This document shows, piece after piece, positions 25,154-33,249 of a stretch of DNA of 64,000 bases; the stretch's first letter is position 1, and each line of letters opens with the position of its first letter. The stretch covers positions 1 through 64,000 of the forward strand of contig NZ_JXTE01000029.1 of the NCBI RefSeq assembly GCF_000972385.1, read 5' to 3'. This stretch comes from Streptomyces sp. WM6386 (lineage in GTDB: Bacteria; Actinomycetota; Actinomycetes; Streptomycetales; Streptomycetaceae). Below the pieces are notes generated by a model. It was given only the letters and a program-made list of their open reading frames with translations. It made no database searches and had not been told where the DNA came from. A program made the translations under genes and the position numbers.

Positions 25154-26626
25154 ATGGCGACTGCCGTCGACCGCGAGCCCGCCGACGGCGAGACCGGCAT
25201 CCCCGTCGGGAAGCTGGCCGCGCAGACCGCGCGGCGCATCGAGGCGACCGTCATCCGGCAAGGCTGGCCCGTCGGTGAGTCGCTGGGCTCCGAAGTGGAC
25301 CTGAGGGAGCAACTGGGCGTGAGCCGCGCGGTGCTGCGCGAGGCCGTACGGCTCGTCGAGCACCACCAGGTCGCCAGGATGCGACGCGGCCCGAACGGCG
25401 GCCTGATCGTCTGCGCCCCCGACGCCGGACCGGCGACCCGGGCCATGGTCATCTACCTCGAATACGTCGGCACCAGCGTCACGGACCTGCTCCAGGCTCG
25501 CCAGCTCCTCGAACCGATCGCCGCCGGCCTCGCCGCCGACCGGATCACCGAGGAGGGCATCGCCACACTCCGCGCCACCCTCGACTCCGAACTGGCCCAC
25601 AACGACGACCCGTCGGTCCATTCCCAGGACCCGCTGCACCCCGTACTCGGCCAGTTGTCGGGCAACCCGGTGCTGCACCTGTTCATCGACGTGCTCACCC
25701 GCCTCACCGCCCGGTACGCGCACACCTCCCGCCGGATCTCCAAGGCGGAGATGCACGCGGCCAAGGAGGTCTCGCAGCGCGAGCACCGCGCCGTCGTCGA
25801 CGCGGTCATCGCGGACGACGGAGCACGCGCGCAGACCGAACTCGCCGCGCACCTCGAATCGGTGGCCGCCTGGATCGAGAAGCACCGGGTGCGCCGCGGG
25901 CAGCGGATCTCGGGCAGCGTGGTCGAGCCGGAGCTGGTCGAGGGGCCGAGGGCCAAGCTCGCCGAGGTGGTGGCCTCCCGGATCCACGACGACATCGCCG
26001 CGCGGGGCTGGCAGATCGGCATGGTCCTCGGTTCGGAGACGGATCTGCTGGCCCGCTACGAGATCAGCAGAGCCGTCCTGCGGGAGGCCGTGCGGCTGCT
26101 GGAGTACCACGCGGTCGCCCGGATGCGCCGCGGCCCCGGCGGCGGCCTGGTCGTCACCGAGCCCGAGCCGCAGGCCAGCATCGACACCATGGCCCTCTTC
26201 CTGGAGTACCAGGGCGTCACGGCCGACGACCTGCGCATCGTCCGCAACGCCATCGAACTCGGCATCATCGCCCGGGTGACCGCCCGGCACGCCGAGGGCG
26301 ACACCGAGGTCGCCGAGCGCCTCGCGAAGGCCGTCCGCTGGGCCACCGAGGGTCCGGCCGACGACGCCCGCAAGGCCGACCTCTTCCACACCGAACTGGC
26401 GGCCCTGGCCGACAATCCGGTGCTGTCCCTCTTCCTCGCCATCATCACCGAGCTGTTCCGCCGCCATGCGTCCGGCCATGACCGTCCGTTGCCGGGAGAC
26501 ACGGCGGCGGACGAGGTCCAGCACGTCCACCAGCGCATCCTCGACGCGATCGTGCAGGGTGACGCCGGGGTCGCCCGGCACCGGATGCGGCGGCATTTGG
26601 ACGCACTCATTCCGTGGTGGCACTGA
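25154..26626 (+). CDS. double-module GntR/FCD transcriptional regulator
   Basis: 490 residues, twice the normal GntR length, because two complete FadR-type modules are joined in one chain. Winged helix 1 spans about 18-88, FCD-like ligand domain 1 about 95-245, winged helix 2 about 265-338 and FCD 2 about 342-488. The recognition segments are duplicated almost exactly: SRAVLREAVRL at 57-67 and 306-316, VARMRRGP at 73-80 and 321-328. One chain could therefore occupy a whole palindrome. FCD regulators usually bind acids or acyl-CoAs and operators with GTnnAC cores, fitting the nearby AGTATACT sites. GAGGAG precedes ATG 25154. Confidence 0.88.
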   Translation: MATAVDREPADGETGIPVGKLAAQTARRIEATVIRQGWPVGESLGSEVDLREQLGVSRAVLREAVRLVEHHQVARMRRGPNGGLIVCAPDAGPATRAMVIYLEYVGTSVTDLLQARQLLEPIAAGLAADRITEEGIATLRATLDSELAHNDDPSVHSQDPLHPVLGQLSGNPVLHLFIDVLTRLTARYAHTSRRISKAEMHAAKEVSQREHRAVVDAVIADDGARAQTELAAHLESVAAWIEKHRVRRGQRISGSVVEPELVEGPRAKLAEVVASRIHDDIAARGWQIGMVLGSETDLLARYEISRAVLREAVRLLEYHAVARMRRGPGGGLVVTEPEPQASIDTMALFLEYQGVTADDLRIVRNAIELGIIARVTARHAEGDTEVAERLAKAVRWATEGPADDARKADLFHTELAALADNPVLSLFLAIITELFRRHASGHDRPLPGDTAADEVQHVHQRILDAIVQGDAGVARHRMRRHLDALIPWWH

Positions 26627-26694
26627 TCACGCACTGACTGCATGCCTTCCCACCGGCTGATCGCGCCGTTTTCCTGGACCGCCCAGACTAATTA

Positions 26695-26702
26695 CGTATA
26701 CT
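26695..26702. promoter_or_regulatory. candidate GntR-type operator (CGTATACT)
   Basis: GTATAC palindrome with one flank mismatch, 29 bases before the start of the acyl-CoA dehydrogenase at 26731 and just downstream of the GntR gene. Confidence 0.5.
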
Positions 26703-26730
26703 CAATAGGGTCCCGATCGAAGGAGATTCG

Positions 26731-27918
26731 ATGCGCCGGACCCTGTTCGAGCAGGATCACGAGGACTTCCGCCTTCTGGTGCGGGACTACCTGGCCCGCG
26801 AAGTGCTCCCGGTGTACGAGGACTGGCGACGCGCCGGTCTTGTGCCCCGCGGCCTGTTCACCGCCCTGGGCAAGCTGGGCATCATCGGCACGGCCGTCCC
26901 CGAGGAGTACGGCGGAGGCGGCCAGGACGACTACCGCTTCAACGTGGTCATCCAGGAGGAGTGCGCCCGCGCGGGCGTGACACTCGGCGGTCTGCGCACC
27001 CATCTCGACGTGGTCGTCCCCTACTTCACGGGCCTCGCGAACGCGGAGCAACGGGCCCGCTGGTTCCCGGGGCTGGCCTCCGGCGAGCTGTACACCGCCA
27101 TCGCGATGAGCGAACCGGGCACCGGGTCCGACCTGGCCGGCGTCACGACGAGGGCGGTACGCGACAGTGGGGGTACCCCCGCCAGTGAGGGCGTAGCCGG
27201 CGGGGGAGACCACTACACGCTCACCGGCGCCAAGACCTTCATCACCGGCGGCCACCACGCCGACCTGGTGATCGTCGTGGCCCGCACCGCCACCGACCCG
27301 GACGACCGGCGCGCCGGACTGTCGCTGCTCGTGGTGGAGAAGGGCATGCCCGGCTTCACCGTCGGGCGCAGGCTGGAGAAGATCGGCCTCACCGTCCAGG
27401 ACACCGTGGAACTGTCCTTCGACGAGGTCCGGGTCCCCGTCGCCAACCTCCTCGGCGAGGAAGGCGCCGCCTTCACCCACCTCGGCCGCAACCTGGCCCA
27501 GGAGCGGCTGGCCATCGCGGTCGGCGCCGTCGCCCAGACCCGGGCCGCGATCGACCTGACCATCGCCTACGTCCGCGACCGGACGGTGTTCGGCAAACCG
27601 GTGGCCCACTTCCAGAACACGAAGTTCGAACTCGCCGCCATGGCCACCGAGTCGGAAGCCGCCCAGACCCTGCTGGACGCCGCGGTCACCGCCCTCGTCG
27701 CCGGTGACCTGAGCCCGGCCGACGCGGCCAGGACCAAGCTGTTCTGCACCGAGACACAGGGCCGCGTGGTCGACCGCTGTCTCCAACTGCACGGCGGCTA
27801 CGGCTACATCCTCGAGTCCCCGATCGCCCGGCTGTACGCCGACGCCCGCGTGACCCGCATCTACGGCGGCACCAGCGAGGTCCTGAAGACCATCATCAGC
27901 AAGTCCCTCGGCCTGTAA
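26731..27918 (+). CDS. acyl-CoA dehydrogenase family protein
   Basis: 395-residue acyl-CoA dehydrogenase with AVPEEYGGGG, the flavin loop IAMSEPGTGSDLAGVT, LTGAKTFITGG, and the C-terminal catalytic-type segment LHGGYGYILESPIARL followed by IYGGTSEVLK. GAAGGAG precedes ATG 26731. About 14 extra residues, SGGTPASEGVAGGG, lie between the flavin loop and LTGAK and are encoded by a repeat-like insertion (27165-27208). It is first in a four-gene operon with SDR 27929, dehydrogenase 28693 and quinone oxidoreductase 29892. Confidence 0.92.
   Translation: MRRTLFEQDHEDFRLLVRDYLAREVLPVYEDWRRAGLVPRGLFTALGKLGIIGTAVPEEYGGGGQDDYRFNVVIQEECARAGVTLGGLRTHLDVVVPYFTGLANAEQRARWFPGLASGELYTAIAMSEPGTGSDLAGVTTRAVRDSGGTPASEGVAGGGDHYTLTGAKTFITGGHHADLVIVVARTATDPDDRRAGLSLLVVEKGMPGFTVGRRLEKIGLTVQDTVELSFDEVRVPVANLLGEEGAAFTHLGRNLAQERLAIAVGAVAQTRAAIDLTIAYVRDRTVFGKPVAHFQNTKFELAAMATESEAAQTLLDAAVTALVAGDLSPADAARTKLFCTETQGRVVDRCLQLHGGYGYILESPIARLYADARVTRIYGGTSEVLKTIISKSLGL
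27165..27208 (+). repeat. in-frame palindromic repeat-like insertion inside a coding region
   Basis: The 12-base palindrome GGGGGTACCCCC (27169-27180) is followed by a GC-rich segment ending GGCGGGGGAG. I recall such GGGGGTACCCCC elements as common Streptomyces repeats, usually between genes. Here one sits inside an acyl-CoA dehydrogenase gene without breaking the frame, adding a glycine-rich loop absent from the other dehydrogenases in the window. Confidence 0.55.
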
Positions 27919-27928
27919 GGAGTTCGAT

Positions 27929-28696
27929 GTGAACATCGACGGATCGTCGGCACTGGTCACCGGAGGCGCCTCCGGCCTGGGACTGGCCACCGCGCGCCGC
28001 ATCATCGACCGCGGCGGCCGTGTCGTGCTGGCCGACATCTCCGAGGAACAGGGCGCCAAAGCGGTCGCCGACCTCGGCGGGGCCGCGCGTTTCGTCCGCG
28101 CCGACGTCACCGACGAGGCCTCGGTCGACGCGGCCCTCGACACCGCGCAGAACCTCGGCCCCCTGCGCTGCGTCGTGCACTGCGCGGGGCGCGGCGGGGA
28201 CCGCCTGCGGATCATCGACCGCGACCGCACCCCCGGGGACCTCACCACGTTCTCAGAGGTCATACGGGTCAACCTGATCGGCACCTACAACGTCCTGCGC
28301 CTGGCCGCCGCCCGTATCTCCGGCAACGACGTCGCCGACGGCGACCGCGGAGCCGTCGTCCTGACCGCCTCCGTCGCCGCGTTCGACGGCCAGATCGGCC
28401 AGACCTCCTACACCGCCGCCAAAGCGGGCGTGCACGGTATGACCCTCGTCGCCGCCCGTGACCTCGCCGGCTGGCAGATCCGTGTGAACACCATCGCCCC
28501 CGGCGTCATGGACACCCCCATGCTCGGCCGGCTGCGCGAGGACATCCGCGACGGCCTCGCCGCGACCGTGCCCCACCCCAAGCGCCTGGGCACCCCCGAC
28601 GACTTCGCCCGCCTCGCCGTCGAGATGCTGGAGAACCCCTACCTCAACGGCCAGACGATCCGCCTCGACGGCGCCATCCGCATGGCCCCGCGATGA
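27929..28696 (+). CDS. SDR family oxidoreductase, type-2 hydroxyacyl-CoA dehydrogenase-like
   Basis: 255-residue short-chain dehydrogenase with TGGASGLG near residue 12, HCAGRGGD, TASVAAF and the catalytic YTAAKAGVHG. The inserted loop around RIIDRDRTPGDL and the end LNGQTIRLDGAIRM match HSD17B10-like 3-hydroxyacyl-CoA dehydrogenases, so oxidation of 3-hydroxyacyl-CoA is likely. GTG 27929 is placed by TAAGGAG; the ATG at 27927 reads straight into a stop. It lies between two acyl-CoA dehydrogenase genes. Confidence 0.88.
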   Translation: MNIDGSSALVTGGASGLGLATARRIIDRGGRVVLADISEEQGAKAVADLGGAARFVRADVTDEASVDAALDTAQNLGPLRCVVHCAGRGGDRLRIIDRDRTPGDLTTFSEVIRVNLIGTYNVLRLAAARISGNDVADGDRGAVVLTASVAAFDGQIGQTSYTAAKAGVHGMTLVAARDLAGWQIRVNTIAPGVMDTPMLGRLREDIRDGLAATVPHPKRLGTPDDFARLAVEMLENPYLNGQTIRLDGAIRMAPR

Positions 28697-29895
28697 CATC
28701 CGCGACGACCCCCGCGATGACAGAGACCGAGACCGACGAGCAGTTCCGCACCCGCCTGCGCGCCTTCCTCACCGACCGACACCCAGGCCGCCGCCCCAAG
28801 GATCCCGCCGAGCGTCTCGCCTGGCAGAAGAAGTGGCTGGCCGCGCTGTACGACGCCGGATACGCCGGCCCGAGCTGGCCGCAGGAGTACGGCGGCATGG
28901 ACCTGCCCTTCGCCCGCCAGGTCATCTACCAGGAGGAGTACGCCCGAGCCCGCGTCCCCGGCCCCCTGGGCACCGGACTCGGTATCGCCGCCCCCACCCT
29001 CATCAAGTACGGCACGACGGAGCAGAAGGACCGCTTTCTGCGCCCCATGCTGCGCGGCGACACGGTCTGGGCACAGGGCTACTCCGAACCGGAGGCGGGC
29101 TCGGACCTCCCCGCACTGCGCACGACGGCACGTCGCGAGGGCGCGGAGTACGTCGTCAACGGGCAGAAGGTGTGGAACAGTTCGGCCGACATCGCCGACG
29201 TCCTCTTCACGCTCGCGCGCACCGGCTCCCCCGACTCCCGCCAGGACGGCATCAGTTACCTCCTGATCGACGCACACGCCCCCGGCGTGACCGTGCGCCC
29301 GCTGCGGGACCTGACCGGCGACGCCCACTTCTGCGAGATCTTCTTCGACGACGTCCGCGTACCGGTCGCCGACCGGATCGGCCCCGAGAACGGCGGCTGG
29401 CCCCTGGTCCGCACGAGCCTCGGCCATGAACGCGCCGCCGGAGCCATGAATCAGGCCGCCCTCTACCGGCGGGTGCTCGACGAGCTGATCGAGCTGGCCC
29501 ACGAACTCGGGGCCACCACCGACCCGTTGGTACGCGACAGACTCGCGGACTTCGAGATCCGCGTGACGATCATGCGGCTCACCGGGATGCGGACCATCGC
29601 CGACATCATGGCGAGGGGCGAGCCGGGACCGGCCTCCTCGACATCACGGCTGTTCATCGCGGTCTTCGAACAGGAACTGCACGAGTTCGCGCTGGAGTTG
29701 CTAGGCCCCTACGGAATCCTCGGCCGCCGCGACCCGCACGCCGTGCAGCGCGGCCGCTGGGTGTGGGGCTTCCTGCGCACCCGTGCCTCGACCATCGGCG
29801 CGGGCACCGCCGAGATCCAGCGCAACACCATCGCCGAGCAGGTACTGGGGCTGCCCAGGGACCCGGCGACGCCGACCATCGGAAGGGCGCGATGA
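28693..29895 (+). CDS. acyl-CoA dehydrogenase family protein
   Basis: 400 residues starting at ATG 28693, overlapping the SDR stop by 4 bases. Motifs are SWPQEYGGMDLPF, YSEPEAGSDLPAL, VWNSSADIADV and the C-terminal GAGTAEIQRNTIAEQVLGLP. The sequence type (YGG, QKVWNS, NTIAEQVLG) is that of actinobacterial steroid and long-chain FadE proteins. It may pair with the dehydrogenase at 26731 in a heteromer, since the two are encoded together. Confidence 0.9.
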   Translation: MTSATTPAMTETETDEQFRTRLRAFLTDRHPGRRPKDPAERLAWQKKWLAALYDAGYAGPSWPQEYGGMDLPFARQVIYQEEYARARVPGPLGTGLGIAAPTLIKYGTTEQKDRFLRPMLRGDTVWAQGYSEPEAGSDLPALRTTARREGAEYVVNGQKVWNSSADIADVLFTLARTGSPDSRQDGISYLLIDAHAPGVTVRPLRDLTGDAHFCEIFFDDVRVPVADRIGPENGGWPLVRTSLGHERAAGAMNQAALYRRVLDELIELAHELGATTDPLVRDRLADFEIRVTIMRLTGMRTIADIMARGEPGPASSTSRLFIAVFEQELHEFALELLGPYGILGRRDPHAVQRGRWVWGFLRTRASTIGAGTAEIQRNTIAEQVLGLPRDPATPTIGRAR

Positions 29896-30875
29896 GAGCC
29901 GCACGCTGCACGCAGTACGGACCGCCGCACGGACTGGAGGTCGTCGAGCTGGACGATCCCGAACCCGGCCCCGGCGAGGTACTGGTCCGCGTCCACGCCG
30001 CCGCGGTCAACTTCCCGGACGTTCTGCTGGTGTCGAACCGCTACCAGGTCACCGTCCCCCTGCCGTTCACCCCCGGCAGCGAGTTCGCCGGGGTCGTGGA
30101 GGCGCTGGGACCCGGAGTGACCGGGCCCCCGGCCGGCACACCGGTGGCCGGGGCGGTGCTGACCGGCGCCTTCGCCGAACAGGTCGTGGTGCCCGTCGCG
30201 GGGCTGCGCCCGGTCCCCGACGGGCTCGACATGGTCCATGCCGCCGCGTTCCACGTGACGTACGCGACCGCCTACCACTCCCTGGTCACCGTGGGCCAGG
30301 GCACGGCGGGGGAGTGGACGGCGGTGCTCGGAGCGGCGGGCGGGGTCGGCTCCGCGGCCGTCGACATCGCGACCCGGCTCGGGATGCGCGTGATAGCGGC
30401 GGCATCGAACGAGGAGCGGCTCGCGGTAGCCCGAAAGCTCGGCGCGGAGGCCGGCGTCGACTACGTCCACGAAGACCTCAAGACAGGGATCCGCGAGGCG
30501 ACCGGCGGCGAGGGCGCCCACCTCGTCGTCGACCCGGTCGGCGGCGACCACGCGGAGGCCGCCCTGCGCGCACTGCGGCGGGGCGGCCGGTTCATCACGG
30601 TGGGCTACGCCGACGGGAAGATCCCCCGCATCCCGCTCAACCTGGTCCTGCTCAAGGACGCGGTCATACGGGGCTTCGAGATCCGTATGCTGCGCCAGTA
30701 CGCCCCGGACGCGGTGGCCGCCGGCGACCGGGCGCTCGCCCGACTGGTCCGGGACGGGATGCGCCCGCTCGTCTCCCGCGTCCACCCCCTCGCCGAGGTG
30801 GCCGCCGCCCTGACGGACGTGGCGGAACGCCGCACCACCGGCAAGGTGGTCATCGACGTCACCGGCGGAGCGTGA
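29892..30875 (+). CDS. NADPH:quinone oxidoreductase / zinc-free MDR protein
   Basis: 327-residue medium-chain reductase/dehydrogenase. The GroES-like half starts MRAARCTQYGPP, with NFPDVLL and PGSEFAGVVEALG; the Rossmann half has GAAGGVGSAAVDIA. The zinc-site cysteine and histidine pattern of alcohol dehydrogenases is absent, as in quinone or enoyl reductases. It may reduce an alpha,beta-unsaturated intermediate. It overlaps the dehydrogenase stop by ATGA and is the last gene of the operon. Confidence 0.88.
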   Translation: MRAARCTQYGPPHGLEVVELDDPEPGPGEVLVRVHAAAVNFPDVLLVSNRYQVTVPLPFTPGSEFAGVVEALGPGVTGPPAGTPVAGAVLTGAFAEQVVVPVAGLRPVPDGLDMVHAAAFHVTYATAYHSLVTVGQGTAGEWTAVLGAAGGVGSAAVDIATRLGMRVIAAASNEERLAVARKLGAEAGVDYVHEDLKTGIREATGGEGAHLVVDPVGGDHAEAALRALRRGGRFITVGYADGKIPRIPLNLVLLKDAVIRGFEIRMLRQYAPDAVAAGDRALARLVRDGMRPLVSRVHPLAEVAAALTDVAERRTTGKVVIDVTGGA

Positions 30876-30882
30876 ACCCGGC

Positions 30883-31746
30883 TCAGAAGGCCGGCAGTTG
30901 TGGACGTCGCTTGACGTAACCGCCGGCGTCCACCCGCATCTGCATACCGGTGACGTACGTCGACTCGTCCGACACCAGGAACAGCACCATGTCGGCGATG
31001 TTCTCCGGCTCGACGTAGGGGACACCGAACCCGGTCGTCGCCGGGAAGGAGGGCAGCGCGTCCTCGCGGGTCGGGTTCTCCAGGTCGGGTCGGAACGACC
31101 GGTACATGAGGTCGCTGTTGAGCATGTCCGTGTTGACGTTCGTCGGGTGCAGGGCGTTGACCCGGATCTGCCGGGACGCGAGGACCGTGGCCAGGTCGTG
31201 GACGAACGCGGCCACTTGGCGCTTGGCGAACGAATAGCCCAGCCCGCCGGGCCCGTTGGCCGGGTTGTCGACGGTCGCCGGTATCAGCCCCGCGATCGAT
31301 CCCGTCGCGATGATCGAGGCGCCGTCCGGCAGATGGGGCAGGGCCGCGTCGACGGCGTGGACCACGCCGTTGAAGTCGACGGTGACGGCGTCGAGGAAGG
31401 CCTGTGCGGTCTGTCCGGGCCCCAGCGGGCAGATCCCGGCCTGCGCCACGACGGCGTCGAGCCGCCCCAACTCGGCCACCCCGTCGGCCACGGCCGCCTT
31501 GAGCGCCGCCGGATCCCGTACATCGGCCTTGCGGGCGACGATGCGCCGGCCGGTCTTCTCGACCTCCCGCACCGTCTCCTCCAGGTCCGCCCCGGTGGCC
31601 AGCGGATAGCCGTTGGTCGCGATGTTCTCGCAGAGGTCCACGGCGATGATGTCGGCGCCCTCCGTGGCGAGCCGGACCGCCTGGGCCCGCCCCTGGCCGC
31701 GCGCGGCCCCGGTGATGAAGACGACCTTGTCCTGCACTCGACCCAT
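30883..31746 (-). CDS. mycofactocin-type SDR family oxidoreductase
   Basis: 287 residues. The cofactor loop TGAARGQGRAQAVRLA, the following DIIAVDLCENI, and the long insertion before KADVRD are the marks of the mycofactocin-coupled SDR family, which keeps its NAD bound and passes electrons to the peptide-derived cofactor. The catalytic region is GSIAGL with YSFAKRQ. It probably oxidises an alcohol of the pathway. No mycofactocin biosynthesis genes are in this window. Divergent from the amidohydrolase operon at 31879; its leader has AT-rich sequence around 31763-31790. Confidence 0.87.
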   Translation of the reverse strand: MGRVQDKVVFITGAARGQGRAQAVRLATEGADIIAVDLCENIATNGYPLATGADLEETVREVEKTGRRIVARKADVRDPAALKAAVADGVAELGRLDAVVAQAGICPLGPGQTAQAFLDAVTVDFNGVVHAVDAALPHLPDGASIIATGSIAGLIPATVDNPANGPGGLGYSFAKRQVAAFVHDLATVLASRQIRVNALHPTNVNTDMLNSDLMYRSFRPDLENPTREDALPSFPATTGFGVPYVEPENIADMVLFLVSDESTYVTGMQMRVDAGGYVKRRPQLPAF

Positions 31747-31878
31747 GGGGTCTCCTTCCGTCGATTAAAAGAGTAGCCTTAATCGCGCGATTGGGAGCCT
31801 GGATCCCGTTGATCGGGATGCGATCAGTGCACACAATCCGTCCGGTGTTAGAGAGTTCCGAGACCGAGGGAGCGCAGG

Positions 31879-33024
31879 ATGCCGTTGCAGCCATGGATGA
31901 AGTTGCTGTCGACCGACGACCATCTGATCGAACCCCCACGACTGTGGTCGGACCGCCTCCCGGCAAGGTTCCGGGACATAGGCCCGCGCATCGTGGAGCA
32001 GCCGAGGAGGGAGGGACAGTCCCCGGCCGAGGTATGGGTCTACGAGGACCGCGTCTACCCCTACATCGGCCTGAACGCCGTCGCGGGCAAGAGCCCCGAG
32101 GAGTTCGGCCTCGAACCGACGCGCTACGACGAGATGATCCCGGGCTGCTACGACCCCAGGGCCCGCATCCGCGACATGGACCTGGACGGGGTGTGGGGGG
32201 CGCTGTGCTTTCCGTCGTTCCCGCGTTTCGCCGGCACGGTGTTCCTGGAAGGGCAGGACCGCGAACTCGCCCGGCTGTGCGTCCAGGCGTGGAACGACTA
32301 CGTCCTGGACGAGTGGTGCGCCACCGCGCCCGGCCGGCTCATCCCGCTGATCATCCTGCCGCTGTGGGACGTCGAGGCCAGCGTGGCCGAGATCCACCGC
32401 ACGGCCGCCAAGGGCGCCAAGGCGATCTCCTTCCCCGAGAACCCGTCCCCGCTCGGCCTGCCGTCGTTCCACACCGACCACTGGGACCCGGTGTTCTCGG
32501 CGGCCGAGGACACGGACATGCCTCTGTGCCTGCACTTCGGCACCTCGGGCAAGCCGCCGGTCACCGCCCCGGAAGCGCCGTTCGCGGTGACGATCGCCCT
32601 GTTCGGCTGCAACTCGATGTTCGCCACCGCAGACCTGCTGTTCTCCCCGGTGCTGCACAAGCACCCCAAGCTCAAGATCGGCCTGTCCGAGGGCGGCATC
32701 GGCTGGATCCCCTACCTGCTGGAACGGAGCGACGGCACCTGGGAGCGGCACCGCTTCTACCAGAACGTCAACCAGAGCGTGCGGCCCTCGGAGCTGTTCC
32801 ACAAGCACTTCCACGGCTGCTTCATCGACGACCGGTTCGGCGTGGACGTACGCCACCACATCGGCATCGACAAGATCACCTGGGAGTGCGACTACCCGCA
32901 CTCCGACTCGTACTGGCCCAAGAGCCGCGCCTACGCGGCGGAGGTACTGGCCGACGTCCCCGACGACGAGGTGCACCAGATCGTGGAGTTGAACACCCGC
33001 CGCCTGTACAACCTCCCCGCATGA
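31879..33024 (+). CDS. amidohydrolase family 2 protein
   Basis: 381-residue Amidohydro_2 TIM-barrel protein. Metal motifs are STDDHLIEPPRLW near the N-terminus, CLHFGTSG in the middle and WECDYPHSDSYWP near the C-terminus. It is a divergent relative of the 3184 protein and could hydrolyse or decarboxylate a ring-opened intermediate. GAGGGAGCGCAGG precedes ATG 31879. It heads a four-gene unit with a tiny protein, a mycofactocin-type SDR and a ferredoxin. Confidence 0.88.
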   Translation: MPLQPWMKLLSTDDHLIEPPRLWSDRLPARFRDIGPRIVEQPRREGQSPAEVWVYEDRVYPYIGLNAVAGKSPEEFGLEPTRYDEMIPGCYDPRARIRDMDLDGVWGALCFPSFPRFAGTVFLEGQDRELARLCVQAWNDYVLDEWCATAPGRLIPLIILPLWDVEASVAEIHRTAAKGAKAISFPENPSPLGLPSFHTDHWDPVFSAAEDTDMPLCLHFGTSGKPPVTAPEAPFAVTIALFGCNSMFATADLLFSPVLHKHPKLKIGLSEGGIGWIPYLLERSDGTWERHRFYQNVNQSVRPSELFHKHFHGCFIDDRFGVDVRHHIGIDKITWECDYPHSDSYWPKSRAYAAEVLADVPDDEVHQIVELNTRRLYNLPA

Positions 33025-33242
33025 GCCGCCGCCCGGAGTCCGAGCGGTCCGACTGGACCGACCTGGACCTGCTGACCCGGGAGGAAGCGCACGGCCGTCT
33101 GCTCGCCGAGATCGCCGACACGGACGTACGACTGGCCGCACTCGGCGAGTCCGACGCGGCCGAGCGTGAACTCCTCCAGTCCCGGCTGCGTGCCCTGCGG
33201 GAGGCCGCCGAGGACCTGATCGACCGACCGAAGAAGGACTGA
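33021..33242 (+). CDS. small charged helical protein of unknown function (73 aa)
   Basis: ATG 33021 overlaps the amidohydrolase stop (ATGA), and the frame runs 73 codons to 33242. The product is rich in Glu, Arg and Leu with heptad-like leucines (LLAEIADTDVRLAALGE, then LLQSRLRALREAAEDL), suggesting one or two amphipathic helices or a short coiled coil. I recognise no family. Tight coupling to the enzyme gene suggests a helper or subunit role. Confidence 0.65.
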   Translation: MSRRPESERSDWTDLDLLTREEAHGRLLAEIADTDVRLAALGESDAAERELLQSRLRALREAAEDLIDRPKKD

Positions 33243-33249
33243 GGCCGTC

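Noticed and set aside
25016..26623. N-terminal extension that would make the 23828 acyl-CoA dehydrogenase 931 residues
   Set aside because: The extension is antisense to the clearly coding double GntR gene and crosses the promoter gap; the enzyme begins naturally at 25015.
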